From UBA2561 sp964577275 (GTDB lineage Bacteria > Bacteroidota > Bacteroidia > Cytophagales > Thermoflexibacteraceae), in NCBI GenBank assembly GCA_964577275.1, contig CAZNYR010000024.1:1-42258 (forward strand): DNA of 42,258 bases, given 5' to 3'. Of this stretch, positions 9,405-18,024 are shown piece after piece. Each line of letters opens with the position of its first letter. Within the stretch, counting starts at the first letter, position 1. Below the pieces are notes generated by a model. The model was not told the DNA's origin and made no database searches. It saw only the letters and a program-made list of their open reading frames with translations. A program made the translations under genes and the position numbers.

Positions 9405-10466
9405 TTACAGATATAAAGTAGCCAAAAGTTTGTAATAAATTTGGATAGCCTCTTCGATTTCGGCAAGATAAATAAATTCGTCAGGCGTATGCGAACGTTC
9501 TGATTTGCCTGCGCCAATTTTGACAGAAGGATACGGAATTAGTGCTTGGTCTGACATGGTAGGTGATGCAAATGTCGAGATATTCAATTTTTTAGCCTGC
9601 CTTACAATGGGATGTTGGGTAGATATGCCCGAAGGGTTTAATCGAGTGGAACGTGGAACTACCTCACAATCAACGTTTTGCTGAATTATTTTTAGAGTTT
9701 CTTCATTAGAGTATGCGTCTGTTGTTCGTACATCGACAGTGAATTGACATCTATCAGGAATGACATTGTGCTGTGTTCCAGCATTGATGATGGTTACGGA
9801 AATTTTAATTTTTCCTAAACTTTCAGATATTTTCGGAAATGTAAGTTTTTGTAATTTTTGTATTTCATTTATGGCTTTATAAATGGCATTTTCTCCGATA
9901 TTTCTGGCGGTATGTCCTGCTTTTCCATAAACGGTGCAGTCCAAAACCATTAAACCTTTTTCGGCAATGGCTAAGTGCATTTGGGTTGGTTCGCCAACAA
10001 TCGCCAAATCAATTTTTGGCAAATCAGCAAGGATAGATTCGATGCCATTTTTGCCACTTATTTCTTCTTCGGCGGTTGCCGTAAATACCAGATTATAAGG
10101 AAGTTGATGTTCTTTTAGGATTAAAAATGTAGCCAATAATGCTACCAATGAGCCACCCGCATCATTGCTGCCTAAGCCATATAATTTTCCGTTCTCTTCG
10201 GTAGGTTCAAAGGGATTTCGGGTGTATCCTTGGTTGGGTTTTACGGTATCATGATGCGAATTGAGCATGACGGTGGGCAAATGTTTTTGGAAATCGTGAG
10301 CATAAGCCCAAACGTTATTTTTTTTTATGTAAGGTTTGATGTTTTTTTGTTGTAAAAATTCATAAATAAGTTGTGCGGTTTTGTCTTCTTCCTGACTTAT
10401 CGAAGGCGTGGCGATTAATTGTTTGAGTAATGCAATGGCTTCATCAGTATTTTGTTTTATATTCAT
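9405..10466 (-). CDS. M20-family deacetylase/peptidase, ArgE/DapE-like
   Basis: 353 residues from the ATG at 10466, preferred over the in-frame ATG at 10502 because homologous proteins begin close to TDEAIALLKQLIATPS. Metal-site motifs of the M20 family are present: SHHDTV (His71, Asp73), GLGSNDAGG (Asp102, bridging), TATAEEE (catalytic and metal-binding Glu near 133-135), VGEPT, and a late histidine in KSERSHTPDE. The middle insert GKAGHTARN is the dimerisation ('lid') domain. The family removes acyl groups from amino acids. In Bacteroidota the closest members act in arginine synthesis on N-acetylornithine or acylated citrulline, but no arg genes are nearby, so the substrate is not settled. 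It converges on the giant surface gene. Confidence 0.88.
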   Translation of the reverse strand: MNIKQNTDEAIALLKQLIATPSISQEEDKTAQLIYEFLQQKNIKPYIKKNNVWAYAHDFQKHLPTVMLNSHHDTVKPNQGYTRNPFEPTEENGKLYGLGSNDAGGSLVALLATFLILKEHQLPYNLVFTATAEEEISGKNGIESILADLPKIDLAIVGEPTQMHLAIAEKGLMVLDCTVYGKAGHTARNIGENAIYKAINEIQKLQKLTFPKISESLGKIKISVTIINAGTQHNVIPDRCQFTVDVRTTDAYSNEETLKIIQQNVDCEVVPRSTRLNPSGISTQHPIVRQAKKLNISTFASPTMSDQALIPYPSVKIGAGKSERSHTPDEFIYLAEIEEAIQIYYKLLATLYL

Positions 10467-10533
10467 TTTGATATAAATTTGAGTTCCAGAGAAAATAATC
10501 ATTTTAAAATTACAAAAAATAGCTGATTTAATA

Positions 10534-10555
10534 AATAGCGGTTATCACGATAATT
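10534..10555. promoter_or_regulatory. Palindromic element, copy 1
   Basis: A near-palindrome GTTATCACGATAAT lies inside a 22-nt segment that is repeated at 42056-42077 with 19 of 22 positions equal. It lies between the divergent M20 deacetylase and lipoprotein genes, where it could serve as an operator for either. No regulator is identified. Confidence 0.4.
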
Positions 10556-10635
10556 TACTTTGGTATTTTAATCAGCTGTGAGGACACGCAGCTAAGGGCG
10601 TTTTTTAGCTATAAAAATATTATAACCAACTGAAT

Positions 10636-11172
10636 ATGAATATATTACGTTTGTTTTTTCGTTCTATTATTTTGCTGTGTTTGTTATGGATTTGTACGGC
10701 TTGCCCGTATGAATCTCCTGTGCCTATCTCGGCGGCACAACTTCCGATAGACCGACAATTATTGGGTAAATGGACGGATTCCCCCGAATCAAACGATTTT
10801 TTTGAGGTCAAGGCAAAAGGTGAATTCATTTATCTTATCGAAGAAAATGTTTTTAGTAAAGCCAGAAAAGTGCATGAAATCAAAAAATATTACGCCCATT
10901 TTTCAAGCATTGATGCCCAATTATTTCTTAATATTAGTCCTCGTGATTCGCTTGAAAAGCCAATTCGAGATGATTTTTTGCTTTATCAACTCGTGAAAAA
11001 AGATTCGACCTCGTTTTCACTTACTCCGTTGAGCGAGCATATTGATGAAAAATTTACGACCTCATCTGATTTGCAAGGTTTTATTCAGAAATACATGAAT
11101 TTAAGTTTTTTTTATGGCAAGGAAATTTCGTTCCAACGTTTTGACTTCAAAGCTGTAAAATGGCAAGACTAA
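10636..11172 (+). CDS. Putative lipoprotein, function unknown
   Basis: 178 residues. The N-terminus has positive residues, a hydrophobic core and the lipobox ICTAC, so signal peptidase II processing and lipidation at Cys23 are expected. The mature part starts PYESPVPI and then has LLGKWTDSPESNDFFEV, a pattern seen in small beta-barrel or lipocalin-like proteins, but I cannot assign a family. No catalytic motif is visible. The leader (10574-10635) contains AGCTG and CAGCT 10 nt apart and a T6 run. The gene stands alone ahead of the tRNA. Confidence 0.82.
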   Translation: MNILRLFFRSIILLCLLWICTACPYESPVPISAAQLPIDRQLLGKWTDSPESNDFFEVKAKGEFIYLIEENVFSKARKVHEIKKYYAHFSSIDAQLFLNISPRDSLEKPIRDDFLLYQLVKKDSTSFSLTPLSEHIDEKFTTSSDLQGFIQKYMNLSFFYGKEISFQRFDFKAVKWQD

Positions 11173-11202
11173 TTTTTTGGTCATAAAAAAACGAAAAAAA
11201 AA

Positions 11203-11234
11203 TTTGTCAAAATCAAAATAATCTATCATCTTTG
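11203..11234 (+). promoter_or_regulatory. Promoter of the tRNA-Ser gene
   Basis: TTTG at 11203-11206 and CATCTTTG at 11227-11234 are separated by 20 nt. This matches the Bacteroidota TTTG-N19-21-TAnnTTTG promoter with one mismatch and sits 37 nt before the tRNA. Confidence 0.6.
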
Positions 11235-11271
11235 CAGACGCAAAAACGCAACAGACCTCAATTAGAAAAAC

Positions 11272-11356
11272 AGAGAGTTGGCAGAGTGGTCGAATGCGGC
11301 GGTCTTGAAAACCGTTGTACCGCAAGGTACCGGGGGTTCGAATCCCTCACTCTCTG
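11272..11356 (+). tRNA. tRNA-Ser (anticodon UGA)
   Basis: 85 nt from acceptor stem to discriminator. The 7-bp acceptor stem pairs AGAGAGT (11272-11278) with ACTCTCT (11349-11355), and the discriminator is G, as in serine tRNAs. The anticodon loop CTTGAAA puts TGA at 11306-11308 and is closed by GCGGT/ACCGT. A long class II variable arm (GTACCGCAAGGTACC region) and a T-loop TTCGAAT with GGGGG/CCCTC stem are present. CCA is not encoded. Confidence 0.96.
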
Positions 11357-11373
11357 CTTTTATTTCTTAAAAT

Positions 11374-11393
11374 ACTGAAAATCAATAAGTTAT
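11374..11393 (+). repeat. Recurring IHF-like AT-rich element, copy 1
   Basis: ACTGAAAATCAATAAGTTAT, 17 nt after the tRNA. It contains AATCAATAAGTTA, an exact fit to the E. coli IHF consensus WATCAANNNNTTR. Similar elements lie at 25574, 31240, 36475, 38493, 40451 and 40645. Confidence 0.5.
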
Positions 11394-11486
11394 CCGTAGA
11401 TTATTTTCCTAACACTCCAAGACGCTCCAATCATATTCCTAAAAATTAGAATTTTTTGATTAATTTCAGGCACTCATCAAAAATCC

Positions 11487-11511
11487 TGAGGCGGACAAAC
11501 GTTCTGCCTCA
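11487..11511. other. 9-bp hairpin upstream of a small lipoprotein gene
   Basis: TGAGGCGGA (11487-11495) pairs with TCTGCCTCA (11503-11511) with one G-U and a 7-nt loop, ending 32 nt before the next start codon. On the minus strand it is followed by a short T-run (GGATTTTTG). It may be a leader hairpin or a weak minus-strand terminator. The rest of 11394-11543 shows nothing recognisable. Confidence 0.4.
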
Positions 11512-11543
11512 AAAACTCGTTTGAAAAGAAAAAACATTGATTT

Positions 11544-11759
11544 ATGAAGTGTAAGAAAATTATTTTACTTCTTTTTGTGGTTATGCTTATGGATTCTTGC
11601 GTCCAAAAAACGTGTCCGACTTATATGAGTCTGAAGGAATTTAATGCCATTCGAGAAGAACAAATGGAACGGGAGATGTCAGGCAAGCGTGTCAAAAAGA
11701 CAAAACGGGATAAATGGGGGCGCATAAAAAAACCAAAACATAAAAAAGAACAAATCTAA
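11544..11759 (+). CDS. Small basic lipoprotein, function unknown
   Basis: 71 residues: MKCKKII, a hydrophobic stretch and the lipobox LMDSC, so a lipidated Cys19 is expected. The mature part begins VQKTCPTYMSLKEF and ends in a very lysine/arginine-rich tail (KRVKKTKRDKWGRIKKP). Such tails suit contact with acidic surfaces, lipopolysaccharide or nucleic acid, but this is inference. The lipobox and clean coding reading support it as a real gene despite its size. It is 52 bp upstream of the coiled-coil membrane protein, in the same direction. Confidence 0.75.
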   Translation: MKCKKIILLLFVVMLMDSCVQKTCPTYMSLKEFNAIREEQMEREMSGKRVKKTKRDKWGRIKKPKHKKEQI

Positions 11760-11782
11760 ACGGGACATCCGAAAAATAATTC

Positions 11783-11790
11783 TATTTTTG
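11783..11790 (+). promoter_or_regulatory. Possible -7 box for the coiled-coil protein gene
   Basis: TATTTTTG is a full match to TAnnTTTG, 21 nt before the start at 11812. No TTTG is seen at the -33 distance, so confidence is low. Confidence 0.3.
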
Positions 11791-11811
11791 TGTTTTAGTT
11801 TAAATGCCTAA

Positions 11812-12309
11812 ATGTCCATGAGCAAGCAACAAAGTAATAATCAGGTATTTGAGAAAGAAGACCAAATTCTTGTCTATTCCAAGTCGGTTATCGAAAAGAC
11901 TCCAGAGGAAGTTTCGGCGGAGCAAATGCGTTCGGAATATGGAACGCTAACCGATAATTATGGAAAATTACTTGATGAGGTAAAGCTATTGACCGCCGTC
12001 AGCGATCGTTTGCAACGCAAGCTCAACAAAGCGAACGAAAACGTCATTAAAAAGAATGCGGAAGTAAAGGAATCAAGCGAAAGGCTGCACAAAGCACGCG
12101 CTGACCGCCGAGCGATTTTTATTGCTACGATGCTGGGTTTGGCGTTTGTAATTTTGAGCGAAGCACTGATTGAACCCCATATCGAAAAGTTATTTGAGGC
12201 TCGTCCTACTTTGATATTAATGGGCATCAAAATCGGTATTGCGCTTCTGATGTACCCTATCAAAAAAATTATTGAAATGACATTCGTCAAGACCGAAGAT
12301 ACGACCTAA
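11812..12309 (+). CDS. Coiled-coil protein with two C-terminal membrane segments
   Basis: 165 residues (ATG at 11812; an in-frame ATG two codons later is possible). Residues about 30-100 are a charged alpha-helical coiled coil containing YGKLLDEVKLLTAVSDRLQ and then RKLNKANENV. Two hydrophobic helices follow, about 101-117 (IFIATMLGLAFVILSEAL) and 132-148 (LILMGIKIGIALLMYPI). The LL-x-x-SDRLQ segment resembles helical linkers seen in bacterial signalling proteins such as adenylate cyclases and receiver proteins, but no catalytic or receiver domain is attached. A homo-oligomeric inner-membrane scaffold or signalling partner is one reading. The family was not recognised. Confidence 0.78.
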   Translation: MSMSKQQSNNQVFEKEDQILVYSKSVIEKTPEEVSAEQMRSEYGTLTDNYGKLLDEVKLLTAVSDRLQRKLNKANENVIKKNAEVKESSERLHKARADRRAIFIATMLGLAFVILSEALIEPHIEKLFEARPTLILMGIKIGIALLMYPIKKIIEMTFVKTEDTT

Positions 12310-12381
12310 ATGTATGGGCGGTTTCATGTTGCTAAGCATTCTGATACCGCAATAATTTTTAGAAACCATACAGAATAAACC

Positions 12382-13296
12382 ATGAACTCTGCACACAAAA
12401 TTATGACGGATGCCGAAATCAAAGCCTTGGTTTCCTTGTTGGATGATAACGACCCTGCGATTCTGGAAATGGTCGAATCGAAGGTGCTTTCTATCGGAAG
12501 TTCAGTCATTCCATTTTTGGAACAGGAATGGAATAATCGGTTTGAGCCTTACGTACAGGAACGTCTTGAAAATCTGATACATATCGTTCAGTTTAATCTC
12601 TTAAAGGAGCGTTTGGTAGATTGGGCGGAGCATCGTTCGGATGATTTATTGGAGGGAATGTGGCTGATTTCGACTTTTCAATACCCTGATTTACAGTTAG
12701 AAGACGTAAAAGCAAAGCTCGAACGCTTGTATTACGAGGCATGGCTGGAATTTAAGGATAATATTCATCCCTTCGACCAAATTAAGTTATTGAATTATGC
12801 GATATTTGGCAAATTAAAATTTCGAGCAAATAATGCCAACTTTCATGCGGTCAATAACTCCATGATTAACAGTGTGTTAGAAACAAAAAAAGGAAACCCC
12901 ATTAGTTTGTGTGTGATTTATATGCTGATTGCACAACGCCTCAAATTGCCAGTATATGGCGTAAATTTGCCTAATCTTTTCATTTTGAGTTATCGGCACG
13001 AGGGATTCCAATTCTATATTAATGCCTATAATCGAGGGTTGATTTTTTCCCGTTCTGATATTGATAATTATATTACCCAACTAAATTTGCAGTCAGATTC
13101 TTCGTTTTATGACCCCTGCTCGCACGAAGATATTATTCGGCGAACTTTGCGAAATTTGATTGTAGCTTTCGATAAACTTGGTGAAACCGAAAAAGTAGAA
13201 GAAGTGAAAGAATTATTAATTTTGTTATCGGATGGCGAAATTGAAGACTTCGGAAGTTCCTATGATGAGGACGAGGATGACGATGAGGATGATTAA
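12382..13296 (+). CDS. SirB1-type transglutaminase-like protein
   Basis: 304 residues. The core KKGNPISLCVIYMLIAQRL followed by KLPVYGVNLPNLFILSY matches the Transglut_core2 (SirB1) pattern 'G-x-P-[IV]-S-L ... R-L-x-L-P-V-x-G-V-x-L-P'. The N-terminal 110 residues are helical (LLDDNDPAILEMVESKVLS), resembling HEAT-like repeats seen in Bacteroidota members. The C-terminus ends in a strongly acidic tail (DEDEDDDEDD). There is no signal peptide, so a cytoplasmic location is likely. The biochemical role of SirB1 proteins is not established. The ATG at 12403 is an alternative start. It converges on bioF. Confidence 0.85.
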   Translation: MNSAHKIMTDAEIKALVSLLDDNDPAILEMVESKVLSIGSSVIPFLEQEWNNRFEPYVQERLENLIHIVQFNLLKERLVDWAEHRSDDLLEGMWLISTFQYPDLQLEDVKAKLERLYYEAWLEFKDNIHPFDQIKLLNYAIFGKLKFRANNANFHAVNNSMINSVLETKKGNPISLCVIYMLIAQRLKLPVYGVNLPNLFILSYRHEGFQFYINAYNRGLIFSRSDIDNYITQLNLQSDSSFYDPCSHEDIIRRTLRNLIVAFDKLGETEKVEEVKELLILLSDGEIEDFGSSYDEDEDDDEDD

Positions 13297-13345
13297 TTTG
13301 GCGAGATTATCCCACAAATTTATTGTTTCATGTTAGTATTTAATA

Positions 13346-14494
13346 TCAATCAAATACCTGATTATCAGCTTCTTGGATTTCGGTTGCCAAATTTGTAATT
13401 TCCTCATCCGAGTTAAAAGCGTGCAAACAAATTCGGATAATTTCAGCCCCCACTTTGACCGTAGGCGATAAAATTGGACGTACATCAAAGCCTTTTCGTA
13501 CCAATAATTCTGCCAGACGTTTGGTTTTTTCATGACCGCCAATTTGTAAAATCTGAATCGGTGTAATGCTTTCTTTTAATCTGATTTTCAAAGCATTACC
13601 ATCATTTATTGCTTTTCGGAACAGTCCAATTTTTCGGTGTAAATCCATCCGAATTTCGGGATAATAACGTATCATTTCAAACGCACACCGAGTTGAAACC
13701 AACGCATGAAACGGCAAGGCGGTCGTATAAATAAAAGCACGAGAAAAATTGGTTAAGTAATCGGTCAAAATTTTTGAGCCAACCACACACGCTCCATGCG
13801 TGGCGGGAGCTTTGCCAAACGTATAAATTCGGGCAAAAAAACGACTTTCCAAGCCTTGAGCGCACGCCAATCCATTGCCTGTTTGACCAAAAATACCTAC
13901 GCCATGCGCCTCATCCAACACCACATACGCTCCATATTTATCAGAAATATCTAAAATATTCTTTAAATCACCACAATCTCCATCCATCGAATAAACCGAC
14001 TCCAAGATGACAAATTTCTCACCTGTTGATTTCTGTAATTTTTGCTCTAAATCTATCAAATTATTATGTTTAAAATATTTTTTTTCGGCAAAACTAAGCC
14101 TTGTACCTTCTCTCAAACTAGCGTGAATAAACTCATCGCATAAAATGGTATCGCCTTTCTGTGGAATGGTCGCTAAAAATCCTGAATTTGCTTGATATCC
14201 CGAATTAAAAATCAAGGCACTTTCGCCCCGAAAATATTGCGCTAATTCGGCTTCAAGTTGCATGGCGTATTCCGAATTTCCAGAAATCAGGCGCGAACCT
14301 GTTGCACCTATTTTGTAATCTGAAAATTGAACAAGTTCACGGTTAATTTTAGTTTTAAGTATCTGATTTTCAGCAAGTCCTAAATAATCATTTGAACAAA
14401 AATCAATCAAATTTTTGGTCGTTCGGAGTTGGCGCAAATTGCCATTTTGTTGGCGTTGTGCTAATTTTTCGGCAAGACGTTTTTCTAAAATCAT
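13346..14494 (-). CDS. bioF: 8-amino-7-oxononanoate synthase (biotin) or close AOS-family relative
   Basis: 382 residues from the ATG at 14494; the upstream in-frame extension overlaps menF and looks unlike any family N-terminus. It is a PLP enzyme of the alpha-oxoamine synthase family: SNDYLGL near the N-terminus, GATGSRLISGN, NSGYQANSG, YVVLDEAHGVGIFG, and the PLP lysine in TFGKAPATHGA (Lys228). The FIYTTALPFH segment is more like BioF (condensation of pimeloyl-ACP with alanine) than Kbl or serine palmitoyltransferase, but substrate identity remains an inference. No other bio gene is nearby. It lies 62 bp downstream of isochorismate synthase on the same strand and may share its transcript. 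Confidence 0.85.
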   Translation of the reverse strand: MILEKRLAEKLAQRQQNGNLRQLRTTKNLIDFCSNDYLGLAENQILKTKINRELVQFSDYKIGATGSRLISGNSEYAMQLEAELAQYFRGESALIFNSGYQANSGFLATIPQKGDTILCDEFIHASLREGTRLSFAEKKYFKHNNLIDLEQKLQKSTGEKFVILESVYSMDGDCGDLKNILDISDKYGAYVVLDEAHGVGIFGQTGNGLACAQGLESRFFARIYTFGKAPATHGACVVGSKILTDYLTNFSRAFIYTTALPFHALVSTRCAFEMIRYYPEIRMDLHRKIGLFRKAINDGNALKIRLKESITPIQILQIGGHEKTKRLAELLVRKGFDVRPILSPTVKVGAEIIRICLHAFNSDEEITNLATEIQEADNQVFD

Positions 14495-14556
14495 GTGCTT
14501 AGAATTTGGTATTATTTTGTTCGGACAAAAAGCAAAATGAAGTTTGTAATCCGATG

Positions 14557-15792
14557 TTATTGATGAATAATATTGAGTAATGTTTGGCATTTTAGTTCGG
14601 TTTCCTGCCATTCTTTTTCGGGGATAGAATCCTGTGTAATTCCTGCGCCTGCATAAAAAATGCCTTGATTTTCGGTAATTTGCATACAACGTAAGTTTAC
14701 AAATAGTTTTGTTTGATTCTGAATATTTACTGCACCCAAAAAGCCACTATATAATTCACGGTCATACTTTTCGTGCTGAACAATAAAATTCAGGGCTTCA
14801 TTCTTAGGCATTCCACAAACTGCCGAAGTAGGATGTAATAATTTAGTCATAACTGTTGCTAATTCAGGAAAATTAACAGCTTTTGTATCGACTTCAAATA
14901 CAGTTTTTAGATGTACTAAATTTCCAGCAGAAATAGTTTTCGGACCCAATTCCTCAAATTCTCGCAAGCGAATTTTCTTAAAACAATTAATAATATATCG
15001 GCTCACAAAAGCCTGTTCTTCGATTTCTTTTTGCGCCCATCGAGCTTGACGAATATCCATTTCAGGAGTTTTGTGTTGTGTTCCTGCCAGTGCAACTGTC
15101 TGAAAAACAGCATTTTCGTCCAAACTTACTAAAATTTCTGGCGAAGCACCCAACCATACGCCTACTTCGGGAATCGAAATTAAGGATACAAAAGCGTGCG
15201 GATAGGCTTGACATAATTTTTCAAAAGTTTGAGCAATATCAAAATCATTGGGCAGAGTTTCGATTTTTTTTCGGGACAATACTACTTTTTTAAAGTACTG
15301 ATAATCAATACTTTGAATAGCTTTTCGGACGGCAGAAATAAAATTTTCTTCCACATTATGGGTTTCGATATGATTTTTCGTAGGAAATATCATCGAAGAT
15401 TTCGCCCTTGAATTTTTGAGAGAAATCCCTAATTTTTCGGCAAATAATTGACGATTTTTTTGTCGGTCAGAAGCATAACTTTCGGTACTTAAATCATAAC
15501 TAATATATTCATTATCAGACGAATAATAAATATCAGCCTGAATAAAATAGGTCATATCATGGGGTAAATTCATGAAAGGATTTACCAAGAATCCACTGGG
15601 CAAATTTTCGTAATTTGCCTGTACTTTTTGTGTTTTTCCTGATAAATCAAGTGCAAAATGTCGAGTTAGTTGATGAGGTAATTTCCATACTGCAATCGGA
15701 AAATTTAACTCATATGCACTACAAAAAAAACTACGCAAAAAATCCGTAGAATACGAACGAATCGCTGTATCCGAAGCCAAAAAATTTGTCAT
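14557..15792 (-). CDS. menF: Isochorismate synthase (menaquinone pathway)
   Basis: 411 residues. The chorismate-binding fold is shown by KKVVLSRKKIE, the LAGT turn (VALAGTQHK), the LHPTSAVCGMPKNEAL block, EKYDRELYSGFLG and the C-terminal YAGAGITQDSIPEKEWQETE. The enzyme converts chorismate to isochorismate. In a Bacteroidota cell without visible siderophore genes the likely use is menaquinone, the sole respiratory quinone of the group, although the remaining men genes are not in the window. Family-typical length. It is divergent from the SLC13 transporter across a 389-bp gap. Confidence 0.93.
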   Translation of the reverse strand: MTNFLASDTAIRSYSTDFLRSFFCSAYELNFPIAVWKLPHQLTRHFALDLSGKTQKVQANYENLPSGFLVNPFMNLPHDMTYFIQADIYYSSDNEYISYDLSTESYASDRQKNRQLFAEKLGISLKNSRAKSSMIFPTKNHIETHNVEENFISAVRKAIQSIDYQYFKKVVLSRKKIETLPNDFDIAQTFEKLCQAYPHAFVSLISIPEVGVWLGASPEILVSLDENAVFQTVALAGTQHKTPEMDIRQARWAQKEIEEQAFVSRYIINCFKKIRLREFEELGPKTISAGNLVHLKTVFEVDTKAVNFPELATVMTKLLHPTSAVCGMPKNEALNFIVQHEKYDRELYSGFLGAVNIQNQTKLFVNLRCMQITENQGIFYAGAGITQDSIPEKEWQETELKCQTLLNIIHQ

Positions 15793-16181
15793 AAAATAAT
15801 GGTGTTAATCCACAACTAAGAAATCATTTAAGTATAAAAATAATACAATAACTTGTTTAAAATCAATGTTTTATCGTTGAAATAATCTGTGGTTTATACA
15901 AAAATACGTGGAAAAATTGAAAGAATTACAAATATGTATTTTACAAATAAATCCTAATAAAATACTATTTTGAACGAATAAAAAATAAGTTCGTTTCATA
16001 AAACCTACCAAAAATCAAGGTAGAAATCGAAATGGATACTTACTTTTGTACTGACGCAAGAGCGATTTAGACAACATCAAGCCATCAATTAGCTATCTTA
16101 ATTTTTTATATCATTCTGATAATCAGGATATTAACTCAACAATCAAACGAAACATTACGCATTACCTATCACGTTATACCT
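15793..16181. other. 389-bp AT-rich divergent intergenic region
   Basis: No open frame or RNA gene is recognised. It must hold the promoters of menF (minus) and the SLC13 transporter (plus). TACTTTTG at 16041-16048 (plus) is a full -7 box match, without a clear -33 TTTG. Confidence 0.4.
16041..16048 (+). promoter_or_regulatory. Possible -7 box for the SLC13 transporter
   Basis: TACTTTTG fits TAnnTTTG exactly and would give a leader of about 130 nt. The -33 element is not convincing. Confidence 0.35.
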
Positions 16182-17957
16182 ATGCTACCTAACTTTATTA
16201 ATCAATGGATTGTATTATTTGTCGTATTCATGGTTATTATTGGCTTATTCAAAGAGTGGCTCAAACCCGCCCTGACTTTTTTTCTGGGGATTTTGGTACT
16301 GCTTGTTTTTCAGATAGTTACGCCCGAAGAGTTATTGGTTTCAGCCAGTAATCAACAAATCGTCAAAATTATTTTGCTCATTTTAATCACTTCTGCACTC
16401 CGCAAAACGCTTCAGGTCGAGGCATTATTAGACAAAATTTTTATTCACGCAAAATCACCACGTTCTTTTTTGATTCAGATGAGTTCATACGTGGCGATTT
16501 TGTCCTCGATTCTGAATAATACGCCTGTGGTGGCTGTGATGACACCTTATGTGTATAGTTGGTGCAAACGCTTCGGGGCGCATCCCTCTAAGTTGCTGAT
16601 TCCCTTGTCTTATGCCACGATTTTGGGCGGGATGATTACCGAATTAGGCACATCCACAAACTTGGTTTTGAATGGTTTTTTGGAAAAAAATGCGCTCGAA
16701 AAACTGGAATTTGAGGATTTTTTTTTCTTAGGGATTTTGGTTTGTATTTCGGGAATTTTTTATTTGGCGGTGTATGGTTACAAAAAATTGCCACAAAATA
16801 AAGAGGCATTTGATGATGTCAAGGCGATTGCGCCCGAATATTTGGTCGAAACCGTAGTGGGGTCGCCTCGTTTGGCAGGCATGACGGTCAAGGAGGCGGG
16901 TTTGTCAAATTTGCAGGGTATCTATCTAATTGAATTACACCGAGATAGGGAAATTATTTCGCCTGTTTCGCCAGCGGAAATATTACAAGAAAATGACTCC
17001 CTGTATTTCATGGGCAAGCCCGCCACGATTATGGATTTGGTGCATGCGGGAATTGGCTTGCGTTTGCCTTCCGAAAATCCTGATACTGAAGTAGTTGAGG
17101 CGGTTATTCCTGCCAATTCTGCGCTGGCAGGACAAAAAGTAGCAGGCTCAAAATTTCAGGAAAAATACGATGCCGAATTAGTAGCTTTGCATCGAAATGG
17201 CGAAAAAATTACGGGCAAACTGGACGAATGGTTTTTAGACCATGGCGATTTATTATTGTTATCGGTTAAGGATTCGTTTTTCAAGAATGCCGATGTCGTC
17301 CGTGATTTGTATGTCATTTCCACACTCAAAAAGCATGAAAGTCAGCATTTTAATCCCCAAAAAGTACGTTGGTTACTTTTGGGGTTATCGCTGATTATTG
17401 GCATAACGGCATTAAATTTAGTATCACTTTTCGTAGGATTATTACTTATGTTGGGATTATTCCTGATATTGCGTTTATTTTCATTTAAGGATATTTCCAA
17501 TACGCTTGATATTGATTTGGTTATGATATTGGTTTGTGCTTTAACGCTGGGTGATGCACTCATCAAAACGGGGGCAGCCCAAATCGTTTCTCAAACATTT
17601 ATTCAATTATTTTTGCCTTTTGGGAAGGAAGCTGTTTTGATAGGATTATTTATTTTGACCGTCATTTTGACGACCTTTATTACCAATGTTGCCGCCGTTT
17701 CTGTGGCATTTCCTTTGGCGTATTCTTTGGCTCAAAATGCTGATTTACAGGTACTTTCTGGAAAGCCATTTTATTTGGCGATTGCATTTGCGGCATCGGC
17801 TGCATTCATGACCCCGATTAGTTATCAGACGAATTGGATGGTTTATGGACCGGGTGGTTATACGACCAAAGATTTTTTTCGGGTAGGATTTCCACTCACA
17901 ATTTTGTATTCTGTGGTATGTATTACTTATATTTTATTACGTTATCATTTAGAATGA
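16182..17957 (+). CDS. SLC13/DASS-family anion permease with two RCK_C domains
   Basis: 591 residues. The N-terminal membrane half contains LNNTPVVAVMTPYVYSW and ITELGTSTNLVLNGF, the SLC13 signature loops (NNTP and GTSTN) that hold substrate and Na+. Between about 215 and 385 are two TrkA-C/RCK_C-like cytoplasmic domains (LAGMTVKEAGL ... FMGK; LAGQKVAGSKF ... LLSV). The C-terminal membrane half has TNVAAVSVAFPLAYSL and MTPISYQTNWMVYGPGGY. The layout matches SAC1/SLT-like sulfate transporters and related inorganic-anion permeases. Sulfate is plausible but unproven. At least ten membrane helices. The start was chosen at the first ATG before the hydrophobic helix. Confidence 0.9.
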   Translation: MLPNFINQWIVLFVVFMVIIGLFKEWLKPALTFFLGILVLLVFQIVTPEELLVSASNQQIVKIILLILITSALRKTLQVEALLDKIFIHAKSPRSFLIQMSSYVAILSSILNNTPVVAVMTPYVYSWCKRFGAHPSKLLIPLSYATILGGMITELGTSTNLVLNGFLEKNALEKLEFEDFFFLGILVCISGIFYLAVYGYKKLPQNKEAFDDVKAIAPEYLVETVVGSPRLAGMTVKEAGLSNLQGIYLIELHRDREIISPVSPAEILQENDSLYFMGKPATIMDLVHAGIGLRLPSENPDTEVVEAVIPANSALAGQKVAGSKFQEKYDAELVALHRNGEKITGKLDEWFLDHGDLLLLSVKDSFFKNADVVRDLYVISTLKKHESQHFNPQKVRWLLLGLSLIIGITALNLVSLFVGLLLMLGLFLILRLFSFKDISNTLDIDLVMILVCALTLGDALIKTGAAQIVSQTFIQLFLPFGKEAVLIGLFILTVILTTFITNVAAVSVAFPLAYSLAQNADLQVLSGKPFYLAIAFAASAAFMTPISYQTNWMVYGPGGYTTKDFFRVGFPLTILYSVVCITYILLRYHLE

Positions 17958-18024
17958 ATCAATCAGTATCTGTTTAAATATCGTTTTATATATCAATTCT
18001 TACATTAAATTAAATCAAACAAAG

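Noticed and set aside
11101..11325. 74-codon minus-strand frame over the lipoprotein end and tRNA-Ser
   Set aside because: It overlaps the tRNA and its promoter and shows no protein family feature.
13677..14010. Open frames on both strands inside bioF
   Set aside because: Shadow frames of bioF; no start signal or recognisable protein motif.
14495..14689. Extended N-terminus of bioF
   Set aside because: It overlaps the coding end of menF in another frame and lacks similarity to the AOS family.
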